Below are positions 35,146 to 44,833 of a DNA stretch of 64,000 nucleotides, one piece after another. Source of the stretch: Chiua virens (lineage: Eukaryota > Basidiomycota > Agaricomycetes > Boletales > Boletaceae); NCBI GenBank assembly GCA_019787685.1, contig JAHNUO010000008.1, positions 558,001-622,000 of the forward strand, read 5' to 3'. The position numbers and the translations under genes are program-made. Every line of letters begins with the position of its first letter. Position 1 is the stretch's first letter. The notes under the pieces are model-generated. The model did not search any database, had not been told where the DNA came from, and worked only from the letters and a program-made list of their open reading frames with translations.

Positions 35146-37713
35146 TTAACGAGGGGCATCACACACAATACATTTCTCTGTGGCACTCGCGAGATTGGGC
35201 AGCAAGCAGACAGAACATGTCCATGAACCATCTTCAGGTTTGGGTGGAGGTGTTATACCTGCTGCAGACCAGTCAAAGCCCTTCACCTCGGTAGCCAGTT
35301 GTGCTGTTGTAGTAGTAGTACTCAGTGTAGGTGTAGAAACGGAGGAGGGAAGAGAGGATTCTGTAGGTCCTGGTCGGGGAGCATCGCAAACCGTACATTT
35401 TTCCCTTGCATCTGCAAAGTTCTGCAGGTTGCAAAGTGTACATGTCCACGTCTGCGCTGAGGTGGTCGGCGCTTTTACCCCCGCTGCTGTCCAATTGAAC
35501 CCATTCATAGCACGTATCGGCGCGATAACAGGTACGAACTCAAAAGTGGGGAGGGAAGTAACAGCCATGGCAAGCACAGCGTTACGTGCCGCACAGAAGC
35601 TAGGACCTGCAGGACAAGGAGATGCGGTTCCGGTGGAGAACGTATATTTAGGAAGCTCGTCGATGACCATCGCTGCGGCCTCCTCTCTAGGTGGCAATTT
35701 CAGCTTTGTTGGCGTAACATCTCCATTCTTAACCTCTACTTTGTCGGCTTGGAAACTGTACCGAAGCTTGGAAGGTTCCTTTGGCGCAGAAGTCTTCAAG
35801 ATGCTTTTGGTAGCAGGAGGCGGAGAGAGCGTGACCGATGGTGGTAGTGCAGACTTGTCATTGGCATGGGCTGTGTCGTCCATAGGTTCAATGACCTCCG
35901 CTGGGCGTATAACTGCTTTGGGAGTACTGGCTTCACCGGGCTCTTGGGCCTTGAATGGTACTTTAGCAGGCGGGGTTTTACGTCGCTTGGAAGGGCTCTC
36001 TTCAACCTCCAGGATAGTGATTGTCTCCACATTCGAAGTGAGGCGAGTTGCAGGTGTGGAACCATTGACCGCAGAAGTGAACGGTTCGGTCTCCATGACC
36101 TCCTCGTGGGGTAGCTTTCCCATTTCAGGTGGAGGCCGCGAGCGTTTGGTACCCTGTATGTAGAAATAAACCGTGAGTTGTCCAGCCCAGCTCATCGAAG
36201 GTTTAGCCCACCTTGGGAACAGTAGCTTCAATTATGGCTTGTGCAGACATTTCCGGCTCTTGCTCCTTTGGCTTCTCAGCGGGCCTGGCATTAGGCTTGG
36301 GTCGCTTCGCCACCGGCTTCCTCGCTGGTGCTGGAGGTTTGACCGGACTAGCAGTCTGGTACGGATTAGAAACATCTGGCTTCTTCGTGGGGGTAACTTC
36401 CTTGAGAAGTTCGGTCATAAAATCAGCCGCCTTGGTGGGTCTGGAGGGTGAAGAAGCCTGTGGGGGCGAATCGCTTTCCTTCCACGTCTGCCGTAATGGA
36501 GATGGGATGGCTGGTGTCGTGGGCTTTATTGGTAGTCCACCCGTGCGAAGGCGAGGCTGGATGCCGTTCGCCCTTGGCGTAACAGGCTGTGCAGGAACCA
36601 TTGCGGAGGGGAAAGCGGGTTTTTCGTTCGCAACGGTCGCCGAAGGTTGCGAAAGTGAAGCAGGAGAATCCGGCATTAAGCTTGGGAAGCTGACGGTAGA
36701 GGTAGAGGGCACGACTGGCTTTTGAGGCGTCGAGGAATCAGCATCATCACCCACACGCCGCCGCTTCGTGTCACTTGTCAGTGGGGTCTTAGGGGGTGAC
36801 AGCTTAATTCGATGTTGCTGCGGGCGAGGTGCAAATCCTGGAGACTGGTAGCGATTGCGGGGACGCGAACTCCCTGCACCTTGCCATCGGTACACACCAT
36901 TTGGGTTCCTAGAAAGGGTTTTGCGGGGCGTTTCAGTGCCGCTCGAACCGTGGCTTTGATTTGGTGACGCGGCACGAGAAGGGGACACGGAAAACCGAAA
37001 TGGTTCGGGTTTGTCAGGAACGAACGTTGACCCTACTCCAACAATAGCAGTGCTCTACGTAAATAGACACCAAAGCAACAGGCTTCCAACATACCTTGCA
37101 CATTTTTCTGAATGTAATCCACAATGCCGGCAGCCTCGAATTCATTGAGAGGTTGCCCGGCCTTCTCGACCAGAAACCTCGTGACAGGTTCAAGGTTCCT
37201 GACCAGGGAGGAACTGGAAGAGGCAGGCGAAGATGCACTGAGAGTAAACGGATGGTTCGAAGACGACTGTTGACTCGAACTCGCAGCCAGACCGTTGACT
37301 GCCGACGGCCTCGACGAATTAGACGACGACTAAATGAAGGTTGAGCGATCTTGGACGCGAAGGAACGTAGGTCGGGTACATGCCTGCTGTGGTGGTGGCG
37401 GAGGTGGTAGCAGCGGTTGCGGCGGAGAAAAGCGACGAGGGGGGGAACCTCGCTCAATCTCGCCGTCTGACGGACCTGAGAAGTCGAAATCCTCTGGTTC
37501 GCCCTTGTCTCCAAAGGGATTTAGAAAGTTGATTAATCCAGAAAGACTCCAAAGCTACGGTAAACAGTTCAGTGGGAAGGAGGGCTTAAAACGAACGCAT
37601 ATACGCACTGATTTTTTTGCAGACTGGATGTTGGTTGATTTCGAAGGTCGCGCGTACGGAGAGGCAAGGTTATTTCTGCTGGCGCGACGATCGTTGCGTC
37701 TGACGGCGCTCAT
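35146..37713 (-). CDS. Nucleoporin with two RanBP2-type zinc fingers (Nup153/Nup1-like)
   Basis: Starts MSAVRRNDRRASRNNLASPY (exon 1 from 37713). Further exons give LWSLSGLINFLNPFGD, a proline run LLPPPPPPQQ, PVTRFLVEKAGQPLNEFEAA with DYIQKNVQ, and FVPDKPEPFRFSVSPSRAAS. After a long Ser/Pro-rich middle come two modules: GFNWTAAG plus finger WTCTLCNLQNFADAREKCTV, then GFDWSAAG plus finger WTCSVCLLPNLASATEKCIV. These W-x-C-x2-C...N...C-x2-C fingers are the RanBP2 type that bind Ran or other pore partners. N-terminal NPFGD and FRFS segments resemble nuclear-basket nucleoporins. The protein ends immediately after the second finger (VCDAPR). The exact nucleoporin identity is less sure than the domain call. 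Confidence 0.76.
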
Positions 37714-37913
37714 TGTGAATAATAAATAGCGTTCGGCTCGAGGAAACGAGCAGGAATGTGAGCTGAGTGTGCTCGACGACAAGGTCGAGGTGAAGACAAG
37801 ATAGAAGAAACAACGATCACTTGCACTGCAGCGAAGAGCGGAATTTAGGGCCGGACTTGGAGAGACTTGATACGTTGTTATTTGTTTTCGTTGTTCTTGC
37901 AAGGAACAACGAT

Positions 37914-38625
37914 ATGCCTGACAAGGTCGTGAAGTCGCCTTACCCGCTCATCGATGTGGACCCGCACTTTTCTCGTGTCGTCCGTTATTTCAGACCTTCC
38001 GACTATGCAACTTGGGCAGCAGCAACCGGCGCATTTCCAGCAGCCTTGTACTTGTGGAGTATGCTTCACTTCTTTCACTCCGATACCCTCCGTAATGGAA
38101 CAATGCCGCAGATATGGCTGACCCTTTGCCGCCCAACGTCCGCCTTCGTACCACCCTTCGCCTCGGTGGTCTGATGGGTTTCATCGGCGGTTTCCTCTTT
38201 GCATACCAGAACTCGAGCTGTAAGCATCTCCCCGACATTCACCGGGACTTGACCTCACCAACTTACAAGTACGTTTCTGGGGCTGGTCGGAGAACAAGCG
38301 TGAAGAGGGGATGGACTTGGCCGAACTGGGACAACGTGTCGCCGAAGGAAAGCCTTTGTACCCCGAGTCTACTCAACCACGGTGGATACAAGACGTTGCC
38401 TACCGCAACTCCGCGTGGTCCCAACTCAAATTCCGTGAGTTTCCGTTTTCTTACACTGTCGCTTCCCTGAATTACATTGCTTTCAGAGGCATTCCCAATG
38501 TAAGGCGCTATGTTTCGTGCTTGCCGTGCAATTTCATAACGTCCGACAGGTTCAACTTTGTCAACCATCAACACCATGGTACGGACCCTGCTAAATACGG
38601 CGTCGGGGAAAAAGATTCGGCCTGA
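37914..38625 (+). CDS. Mitochondrial complex I 21-kDa subunit (NUXM family)
   Basis: Accessory subunit of NADH:ubiquinone oxidoreductase found in fungi. The N-terminal domain reads VKSPYPLIDVDPHFSRVVRY, then FRPSDYATWAAATGAFPAAL. Splicing gives NMADPLPPNVRLRTTLRLGG and a hydrophobic segment LMGFIGGFLFAYQNSS. Next is LRFWGWSENKREEGMDLAEL, then LYPESTQPRWIQDVAYRNSA. A tiny exon (QAFPM) leads to FNFVNHQHHGTDPAKYG. This order matches the N- and C-terminal domains of the fungal 21-kDa subunit; about one membrane segment is visible. Start 37914 gives MPDKVVKSPYP. The gene is head to head with the nucleoporin gene (200 bases between starts). Confidence 0.86.
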
Positions 38626-38752
38626 CATAGACGTCTATTCTCCAACTGTAAATTTGTGGCTAGCAATCATTCGTTCACATTCTTGGGATTCGTAAGCGGC
38701 GAAATTCATCAACTATCGATTCCATCCCTCGGCAAAGCATACAGTCTTATCC

Positions 38753-39738
38753 TCAATGCTTCAACAAGAAATTCCCGACAACTTCCATAAACCTCTCAGT
38801 CTCCTCCAACTGTGGGACATGCGCCGAGTGGGCAAATTGGACCCATTTGACCTTGGATATGTATTTGAAGTATGGTTCGACGGTAGGTCGTGCGCCTCGT
38901 CATAACGCCCGTTCAACAGCAATGTAGGGACATTTATCTTGTGGAGGTCATCAATGACGCTCCAGGTCTTGAGCGAACCCACAATATGGAACTCGTTTGG
39001 TCCGTTCCTAGCCAAGCATTCAAAATAGTACACCAAAACAGAGAGTACCCGGACCACCTACATCGTCATGTACACCGTTGGATCCTTTTCCGTCCACTCC
39101 AGGGCAACTTTGAGGGACTGTGGCATAGGCTTTATTCTGCACAGGAAGTGTTCGTAAAAGACCTGGGTCGCTTCGAGGTAGTCCTCATGTGTAGTGGTAC
39201 CTTCCGCCTCGTGCTTGTTGAGCGCATCTCGGACTTGCTGGGGCAACTGAAGCCTCAAAAGTGCCGCCGCCTCCATCCATAACTTCATGCTCGCAGGAGA
39301 ATCAGCAATGACGAGTTTGTGTAACCCCTTGGGCTGCTGAGTCGCGAAGACTGCAGCAAGCATCCCTCCCCAAGACTGGCCCAAGAGATCGTAATCATCA
39401 TGGATACCCAAGTGATTCAATAGATTATGGAGTTCGTCGACGAACAAGTTTACGGTCCAGAAATCAGTGTCACCGTTCTTCTCAGGGAGGTGTGTGGAAC
39501 GGCCGTTTCCCAGTTGATCATAGAGAACGACAGGGATGCCGTAGAGAGTGGTCAACTGGGCGACGATTTCGAGATACTCGTACGTGCAACCTGGACCGCC
39601 GTGGAGAACAACGAGCGGTCGGACGCCAGACTTGAGGCTTCCAGAGACCTTGAACCAGGTCTTGCACGGCTTCCCTGCAGTAGCCACTGAAAACGGGGCC
39701 TCTCCTTCTACAAAATTGGGGAGGTTGACAGAAGACAT
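38753..39738 (-). CDS. Prolyl iminopeptidase-type alpha/beta hydrolase
   Basis: Cleaves N-terminal proline from peptides, or acts on a related amide. Start [16 protein letters not shown] (39738). Motifs: oxyanion hole [30 protein letters not shown], nucleophile elbow [15 protein letters not shown] (Ser), acidic residue in [12 protein letters not shown], and catalytic His in [18 protein letters not shown]. The end is VGNFLLKH with TGA at 38753-38755. At least two short introns in the 3' half are needed. The SWGG and HGGPG pattern is typical of peptidase family S33. No signal peptide, so probably cytosolic. It converges with the complex I gene. Confidence 0.9.
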
Positions 39739-40202
39739 GACGAATCTGTTACGAGTGCAGGTCAGGGGTAGTCTTTGGCATCTCCATCCCACTCACCAGT
39801 ACGTTCGAGTGTTGGGTGGTGAACGTTGAGTGGACACGGGTAGCTGGGCGCTGACTGATCTTAAGGCCAAAAGACCAGCCATAATCTGGTCAATCTTAGA
39901 TCAGATCCCATGCACATGGCCGGTACTTTTTGTCCTGATTACCTCGGTGATGACACTGAAAACATTTCGACTTGGACCCGGTCGGCGTTTGGATGGCGAT
40001 GGTAGGACTATGGTAACTGTGTGGACTTTGGAAGACTCGATCGACGATAAGCTTTCTAGTCGGAAACCAGCAGTGGCCCCGCTAAAAAAAAATTACTTAT
40101 TCAAATAATTAATTTTTGGCCGCTTACTTCCGATCACGTGACTCATATGCATACACAGTTTGAGTCCAAATCGGATCCACATCTTGAAGCTTTTCCCAAC
40201 CA
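39739..40202. other. Divergent intergenic region with AT-rich core
   Basis: Between the iminopeptidase and J-protein starts. It holds a run of nine A followed by an AT-rich tract at about 40084-40117, then the CACGTG/TGACTCA pair listed separately. Short frames are unsupported. Confidence 0.5.
40135..40145. promoter_or_regulatory. Overlapping CACGTG (bHLH) and TGACTCA (bZIP/Gcn4-type) sites
   Basis: CACGTG at 40135-40140 and TGACTCA at 40139-40145 overlap by two bases, about 58 bases before the J-protein start codon. Each is a textbook palindromic or near-palindromic fungal activator site. Function here is inference from position. Confidence 0.4.
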
Positions 40203-40937
40203 ATGCCATCCATTGGATTGACCCTGTACGATGTCCTTGGAATACCCAACGGTGCGGCTACCGAGGATGGTTTGTCCCTAACATTTGCAACTTTCTTATC
40301 ATTTTCTTACGTGGTATACTACAGTGAGAAAGGCATACAAGACAAAGGCGCTCGAAACACATCCAGACAAGCTGGAGCCAACAGCTACCGACCGGGAAAG
40401 GAGAGCTGCCGAGGGCAAGTTCAGAAACGTATGAACATCATGCAGTTACGCGTTCGTCTTGCGTGCTTTTTCGCTCATACTGAACGTCGGCAGGTGTGTG
40501 AAGCCTTTCAAGTTCTGAGCGATCCCACCAAGCGCAAGGTTTGTCGAGCATGCGTGCGCATTGTTTGCGTTATTAATCATCTTCACAGGCCTACGATGCG
40601 CGTATACAATGTGCGCAGATGAACAAGGAAGCCTGGGACGACGAGCGCAAGAAACGCGACAAAGAGCGCGAAGAATGGGCGCGACAAGCTAAAGAACGAA
40701 GTGAAGCCCGGATGAAGGCACGAGCTGAGAATTACGAGAACATTCGCAAGATCAAGGAACAGAAAGAGATGCACGGTAAACTGGTAGAACAGTTTTACCA
40801 GGAGCTTTGCGACCGGAATCCAGAATGGGAAATCAGGAAACAAGAAGCCCTCAGAGTGACCCTCTTCATTTCTTTATTTCGGCAGAGCGCTCACATGGTT
40901 CACGTTTCAGCGTAAAGAGATGCGAGAGAATGCCTAA
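40203..40937 (+). CDS. Short J-domain protein with basic/acidic coiled-coil tail
   Basis: Starts MPSIGLTLYDVLGIPNGAAT. The first intron leads to VRKAYKTKALETHPDKLEPT (HPD triad present), then RRAAEGKFRN, VCEAFQVLSDPTKRK and AYDARIQCAQMNKEAWDDER. A long charged helix follows (KKRDKEREEWARQAKERSEA), then LVEQFYQELCDRNPEWE and a last exon RKEMRENA ending at TAA 40935-40937. Four to five short introns are needed. It resembles J proteins of the spliceosome-linked DNAJC17/Cwf23 group in having the J domain first and a coiled coil next, but no RRM follows, so that assignment is open. No membrane segment or signal peptide. Confidence 0.87.
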
Positions 40938-41303
40938 CCATTCACGCGACACTCAACCTGTTAGAATCCTTTTTTATCGCCGTATTTTTATGACCTCTGC
41001 CAGAGTCTTGGATATTTCGGACTTGTTGTACTATACTGGCCCCCAGGCTGTCAGGACGTCTTCTTTTCATGCATTTCTATTCCCACCCTGTTCCCGAAAC
41101 CCGGCACGGTTTTTTTTTCTTTCATATTCCTGCTGGTTTTATTTGATTCGGTGTATACGTTTCGGATATTCTGCTTGTTATGCACTGGATCTACTTCTGT
41201 ACTTTGTGACACCTCCCTTCTCTTTCATGTCTTTGGGGTACCATCTATGAGATCTATGAGCATAACCTGACGCCAGATGGTTTACCTTACCATCATTCAG
41301 TCA
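40938..41303. other. Convergent 3' intergenic region
   Basis: T-rich sequence between the J-protein stop and the OHCU decarboxylase stop. The open frames here give only hydrophobic or low-complexity text. Probably untranslated regions. Confidence 0.5.
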
Positions 41304-41996
41304 CTATCCCACAATTTTGGCTAGCCGGCTGTGGGCAATCTGTCCAACATCTTCAACCGCCCTGTCGAGTTCCTGACACCAAATGTGACTGGACTTGTCG
41401 ATCGGCGTGAAACTGTGGACAAGTGGTTGATCAGGCGATAAAGAATGCGCGATCCCGAGCTTGTCCTCCATCTCCTCCGCGATCACAGCCCGACTCCGAC
41501 CATTGACGAATGTGATGTATCGTAACCCGGGATATGCTTGTTCATAACACGCATTCAGATGCACAAGACGCGCGAGCACTTCGGGAGGGGTTGGTTGCGA
41601 CGTTCCTCCGCTCTGTTCCTTGGAGCTCAGGACCGAAAGGTTCTTCGTCTCCCCAATCCGAGGGTGCCCAGCGACAAACTGAGCCTGAAGCTCTGGATCC
41701 CAGCTGCGAATGATGCCCATAGACTTGCTGAGCACGATCTCAATGTCGGCACGGTGGTACACGCTGGGCTTGTCGACGTTGTCGTATTGGGCTGCGAGCA
41801 GTTCTGGAATCAGATGTCGTACAAGGACATCCGAGTGTTCGAAGAGGGCGATCAGGACGTCGTTGAGCGCCTTCTCAGCGTCTGGCTCGCGATCGTAGTC
41901 GTGTCCGGGCATGTGCATGATGTTGCAACTAACACGTTGATAAGCGGGGTTGATAACCATTTGGTACCGCGCGCGGCGCTTCGGGCCGCCGATCAT
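41304..41996 (-). CDS. OHCU decarboxylase (ureide pathway, urate degradation)
   Basis: 2-oxo-4-hydroxy-4-carboxy-5-ureidoimidazoline decarboxylase makes (S)-allantoin in urate breakdown after uricase and HIU hydrolase. Recognised from EKALNDVLIALFEHSDVLVR, IIRSWDPELQAQFVAGHPRI with the family GHPRIGE motif, LVHLNACYEQAYPGLRYITF and VNGRSRAVIAEEMEDKLG. It is one open frame to a stop at 41304. The start is uncertain: the first ATG is at 41996, with further in-frame Mets at 41960, 41918 and 41912. The last (MPGHDYDREPDAEKAL) would start closest to the conserved domain. The usual domain is about 160-170 residues, which the frame covers fully. The other urate genes are not in the window. Confidence 0.88.
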   Translation of the reverse strand: MIGGPKRRARYQMVINPAYQRVSCNIMHMPGHDYDREPDAEKALNDVLIALFEHSDVLVRHLIPELLAAQYDNVDKPSVYHRADIEIVLSKSMGIIRSWDPELQAQFVAGHPRIGETKNLSVLSSKEQSGGTSQPTPPEVLARLVHLNACYEQAYPGLRYITFVNGRSRAVIAEEMEDKLGIAHSLSPDQPLVHSFTPIDKSSHIWCQELDRAVEDVGQIAHSRLAKIVG

Positions 41997-42066
41997 ATGG
42001 TGTCCGAGTCAGGTTTGTCCACCTGGTCAGCAGGGAAGGAACATTCTCTCGCCGATGCTGAGAGGG

Positions 42067-42074
42067 TATAAAAG
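42067..42074 (+). promoter_or_regulatory. TATA box of the Gfo/Idh/MocA oxidoreductase gene
   Basis: TATAAAAG, 80 bases before the start codon at 42147. Good consensus and distance for a basidiomycete TATA promoter with a leader of about 50 bases. Confidence 0.6.
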
Positions 42075-42146
42075 AACGCGCACTTGATAATAAATAGTCT
42101 TCGGGACTCCGTGTCTTTCCATAACATTCAGTCGTTCACTGGCATC

Positions 42147-43711
42147 ATGACGTCGGCTCAACCGTTTGTGTTGCGTTGGGGTATCATCTCCACCGGCAGG
42201 ATTTCAGGAGACTTCGTAAAAGTGAGTTATCCCTACGTCTAGTCAGGCTGCATCCTTCTAACTAAGATACTGTCAGGATGCGCTGGTTAACCCCAATACG
42301 TAGGCAGAGATTTTTCGATAGTACATCCTTACCTCTGACTTATACTTGCAGTCGTGACGTCTACGATGTAGTACACAAAGTGGCCGCAGTCGGTTCTCGT
42401 AACTTGGATTCAGCAGTCCGGTTTATTGCTAAGCACGCCAATGGGGACCCGTCCATCAAGGCATATAGTAGCTACGCAGAAGTCTACGCGGACTGCGTAA
42501 GTGGTTATTTCCGTCTTTTCAACTCGCAATCCGTAGGCTCACAAAGAAATCACACAAAGAATGTCGATGCGATCTACATTGGTTAGCGACAAGGTTATTT
42601 TGTTCCTAATACACAGCTCACAGTGATCCATCAGGCACTCCGCACACCTTCCACTACGAAAATGCCATGGATGGCATCAAAGCAAAGAAACATGTACTCT
42701 GCGAGAAGCCGGTCACAACGAATACTGCGGAACTCCGTTCCCTCCTCGCAGCCGCCAAGGAGCACGATGTTTTCTTTATGGAGGCCCTTTGGACAAGATT
42801 TCAGCCACTCACGCTCGAGGTCAAGAAGATTGCGGAAAGTGGTATTCTGGGGGAACCACTCGCACTAACGGCCGACTTGTCTGAGGATTTCGGTTTAGAT
42901 AGTGAGTGCCTATGATTGGCAGAACTCCGCTGACAACGACAAACATATTTCAGAAATTCCAACTACTCACCGGATTCTAGACCCTGCCCTGGGCGGTGGA
43001 GCCCTGCTCGACCTGTAAGTAAAGCATTCGCAATAGCATGATCAGCCTCACTTATTCTTGGTATCTAGCGGCCCCTACCCGTTGATCTGGGTGCGTTGAT
43101 CAATTCCAGTTGCTATGCCCAGTCTCATCGTCACAGGCTATCCTTGCATTGTACGAGCACCCTTCTAATAAGGGTGCGAAACCCTCCAATGTCACAGGGA
43201 CCATGCTGAAAACGCCCTTGACGGGAGTCGATCGCAGCACCTCATTCACGGTCACCTTCTCGCCCGAATCGCCTTCCGCCCCTAACACCCTTGCAACACA
43301 GGCAGTGTTGAGTTGCAACATCAATGCGGCCGCGTACGACCCCGGCGTGATCATTCGCTATGAGCGCGGGACGATCGCGATCGCTGCGCCCATCTATTGC
43401 CCAAAGTCGTTCACTGTGCAGTACTTCCAGGAGGGCAAGTCAGGGACCATTATGAAAGAGGAGACGAGAACGTTCGAGTACGTCGGGTCTGGCTGGCATT
43501 TTGAGGCAGATGAAGTTGCGCGTTGTGTGAGAGATGGGAAGGCGCAGAGCGATCTTTGGGGCCACGACAAGAGCTTGTTGGAAATGGAGATCTTTGACGA
43601 GGTAAGGTCTCGAGTACGAGTGACTTTCGTGCAACTGAGGTGAATTTGTGATCGTAGGTGAGACGTCAGGGCGGTTACAAATTCCCTCCTGGGGTCGAAA
43701 AGGTTCAATGA
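42147..43711 (+). CDS. NAD(P)-dependent oxidoreductase, Gfo/Idh/MocA family (dihydrodiol/D-xylose dehydrogenase-like)
   Basis: Start MTSAQPFVLRWGIISTGRIS carries a Rossmann opening with G-x-I-S-x-x-x-I. Exons then give VHKVAAVGSRNLDSAVRF, IKAYSSYAEVYAD, KNVDAIYI, and TPHTFHYENAMDGIKAKKHV. LCEKPVTTNTAELRSLL contains the catalytic EKP lysine. Next come FFMEALWTRFQPLTLEVKKI and LDPALGGGALLDLGPYPL with the GG-LxDxGxY signature of this subfamily. The C-terminal domain ends WGHDKSLLEMEIFDEVRRQ and KFPPGVEKVQ. At least six short introns; the TGA is at 43709-43711. Fungal relatives oxidise D-xylose or trans-dihydrodiols; which applies here cannot be told. Probably cytosolic. Confidence 0.92.
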
Positions 43712-43889
43712 ACTGCTGGTCAATTATACGAGTTCGTCACTTGGCTTGGCCGTCCGGAGAATGCGTGTCCGCTGTATCATAGTTTTGTACGTGGAAAGTA
43801 GAAATACTGTGTCTGTAAACTCGAGAGTTGTCAGTGACCACTGTGACTTGGTCGTGGTTGTACAAGGCTTGTCCGCACCACCCAAAATC

Positions 43890-44511
43890 ATGACCGACAA
43901 GTTGAACGTTTCATTCGAGCCACACCTCCAAGACGCATTGATGGTTCTCTTGCCTATCTTGCCAGAAGAAACCTCTCAGCTACTCGCCCTCCACTTGTCG
44001 TATGCAACAACTATACCACTCATCCCATATTCACTCGTCCTCAAGGTATCCAGATGGTGCCAGACTACCGATGGCAAGGCGGCCTTGCAAGCTTGCTCTT
44101 CCCCCCTCGACCCCCAATCTTACACGATGACCGCGTTACTCGCTGGTACCCGCACGTCGCCCGAAAAACATTTCCCTCCTTACGCAGCCAAAGACCCCGA
44201 AGAAGAACAACGTCTGCAGACCAAGGACCGAAAAGCCATCGCGACGTTGATCAACGCCGTTATCACCGTCATTGGTACAGGCGTTGCGACGTGGTGGGCG
44301 GGCGAGCATGCAGACATGCGCCTGGAATGGGTACGTGCAGTGTCTGCGATCCCGACTTGGTTGACATGGTCTGGGATAGCGCGTACTGACCGCCGTGTGC
44401 GTGGCGCTCGTCGTCGCGTTCACGGAGATAGTACTGTACATGATATGGGACTCGAGGCAACAATCTAGGTCGCCGCAGTCCCGTTCGCAAGGTTGTCGCC
44501 GTTCGACGTAA
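43890..44511 (+). CDS. VMA12-like V-ATPase assembly factor (TMEM199 family)
   Basis: ER membrane factor needed to assemble the V0 sector of the vacuolar ATPase. Start MTDKLNVSFEPHLQDALMVL. The core reads SYTMTALLAGTRTSPEKH, then LQTKDRKAIATLINAVITV and GTGVATWWAGEHADMRLEW. An intron then gives RVLTAVCVALVVAFTEIVLY and MIWDSRQQ. Two membrane segments flank a short loop, as in VMA12/Vph2. In the splice frame the protein stops at 44509-44511. A frame one base away stays open longer (RRSPVRKVVAVRRKDTTED to a TAG near 44626) and looks like a plausible hydrophilic tail, so the true end is doubtful. Confidence 0.7.
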
Positions 44512-44833
44512 AGATACAACGGAGGACGGTAGCGACCCAGATGTTGCCCCTGCAGTGTTGACCACAGCCGTGCCAGTGGTCGGCGCAGACCTTCGTCATC
44601 GGACTATTACATCAACAATCGACTAGTTTCCACCATAACGTTCCATCGTCCGTTTTCCCGTTGTTTACTAAGTATTCTAGGATTGGGATCTAGAATAGCA
44701 CATTTCTTCCTGTACAATGCAGTACAGAGGTTGCAAAAGACTCTAATTCCAGGTTTCTAGAAATCCGAGGCAAGTAAGGAAATCAAATATTATTGTTTGT
44801 ACGGTACACAGATCAGAAAACTACTCGCTCTCT
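44512..44833. other. Convergent 3' intergenic region
   Basis: Between the VMA12-like and BRAP2-like stops. The first part may still be coding if the alternative VMA12 frame is used; the rest is AT-rich with no feature seen. Confidence 0.45.

Noticed and set aside
35180..36163. 327-codon plus-strand frame antisense to the nucleoporin gene
   Set aside because: The minus strand encodes two clear zinc fingers over the same bases, so this is a shadow frame.
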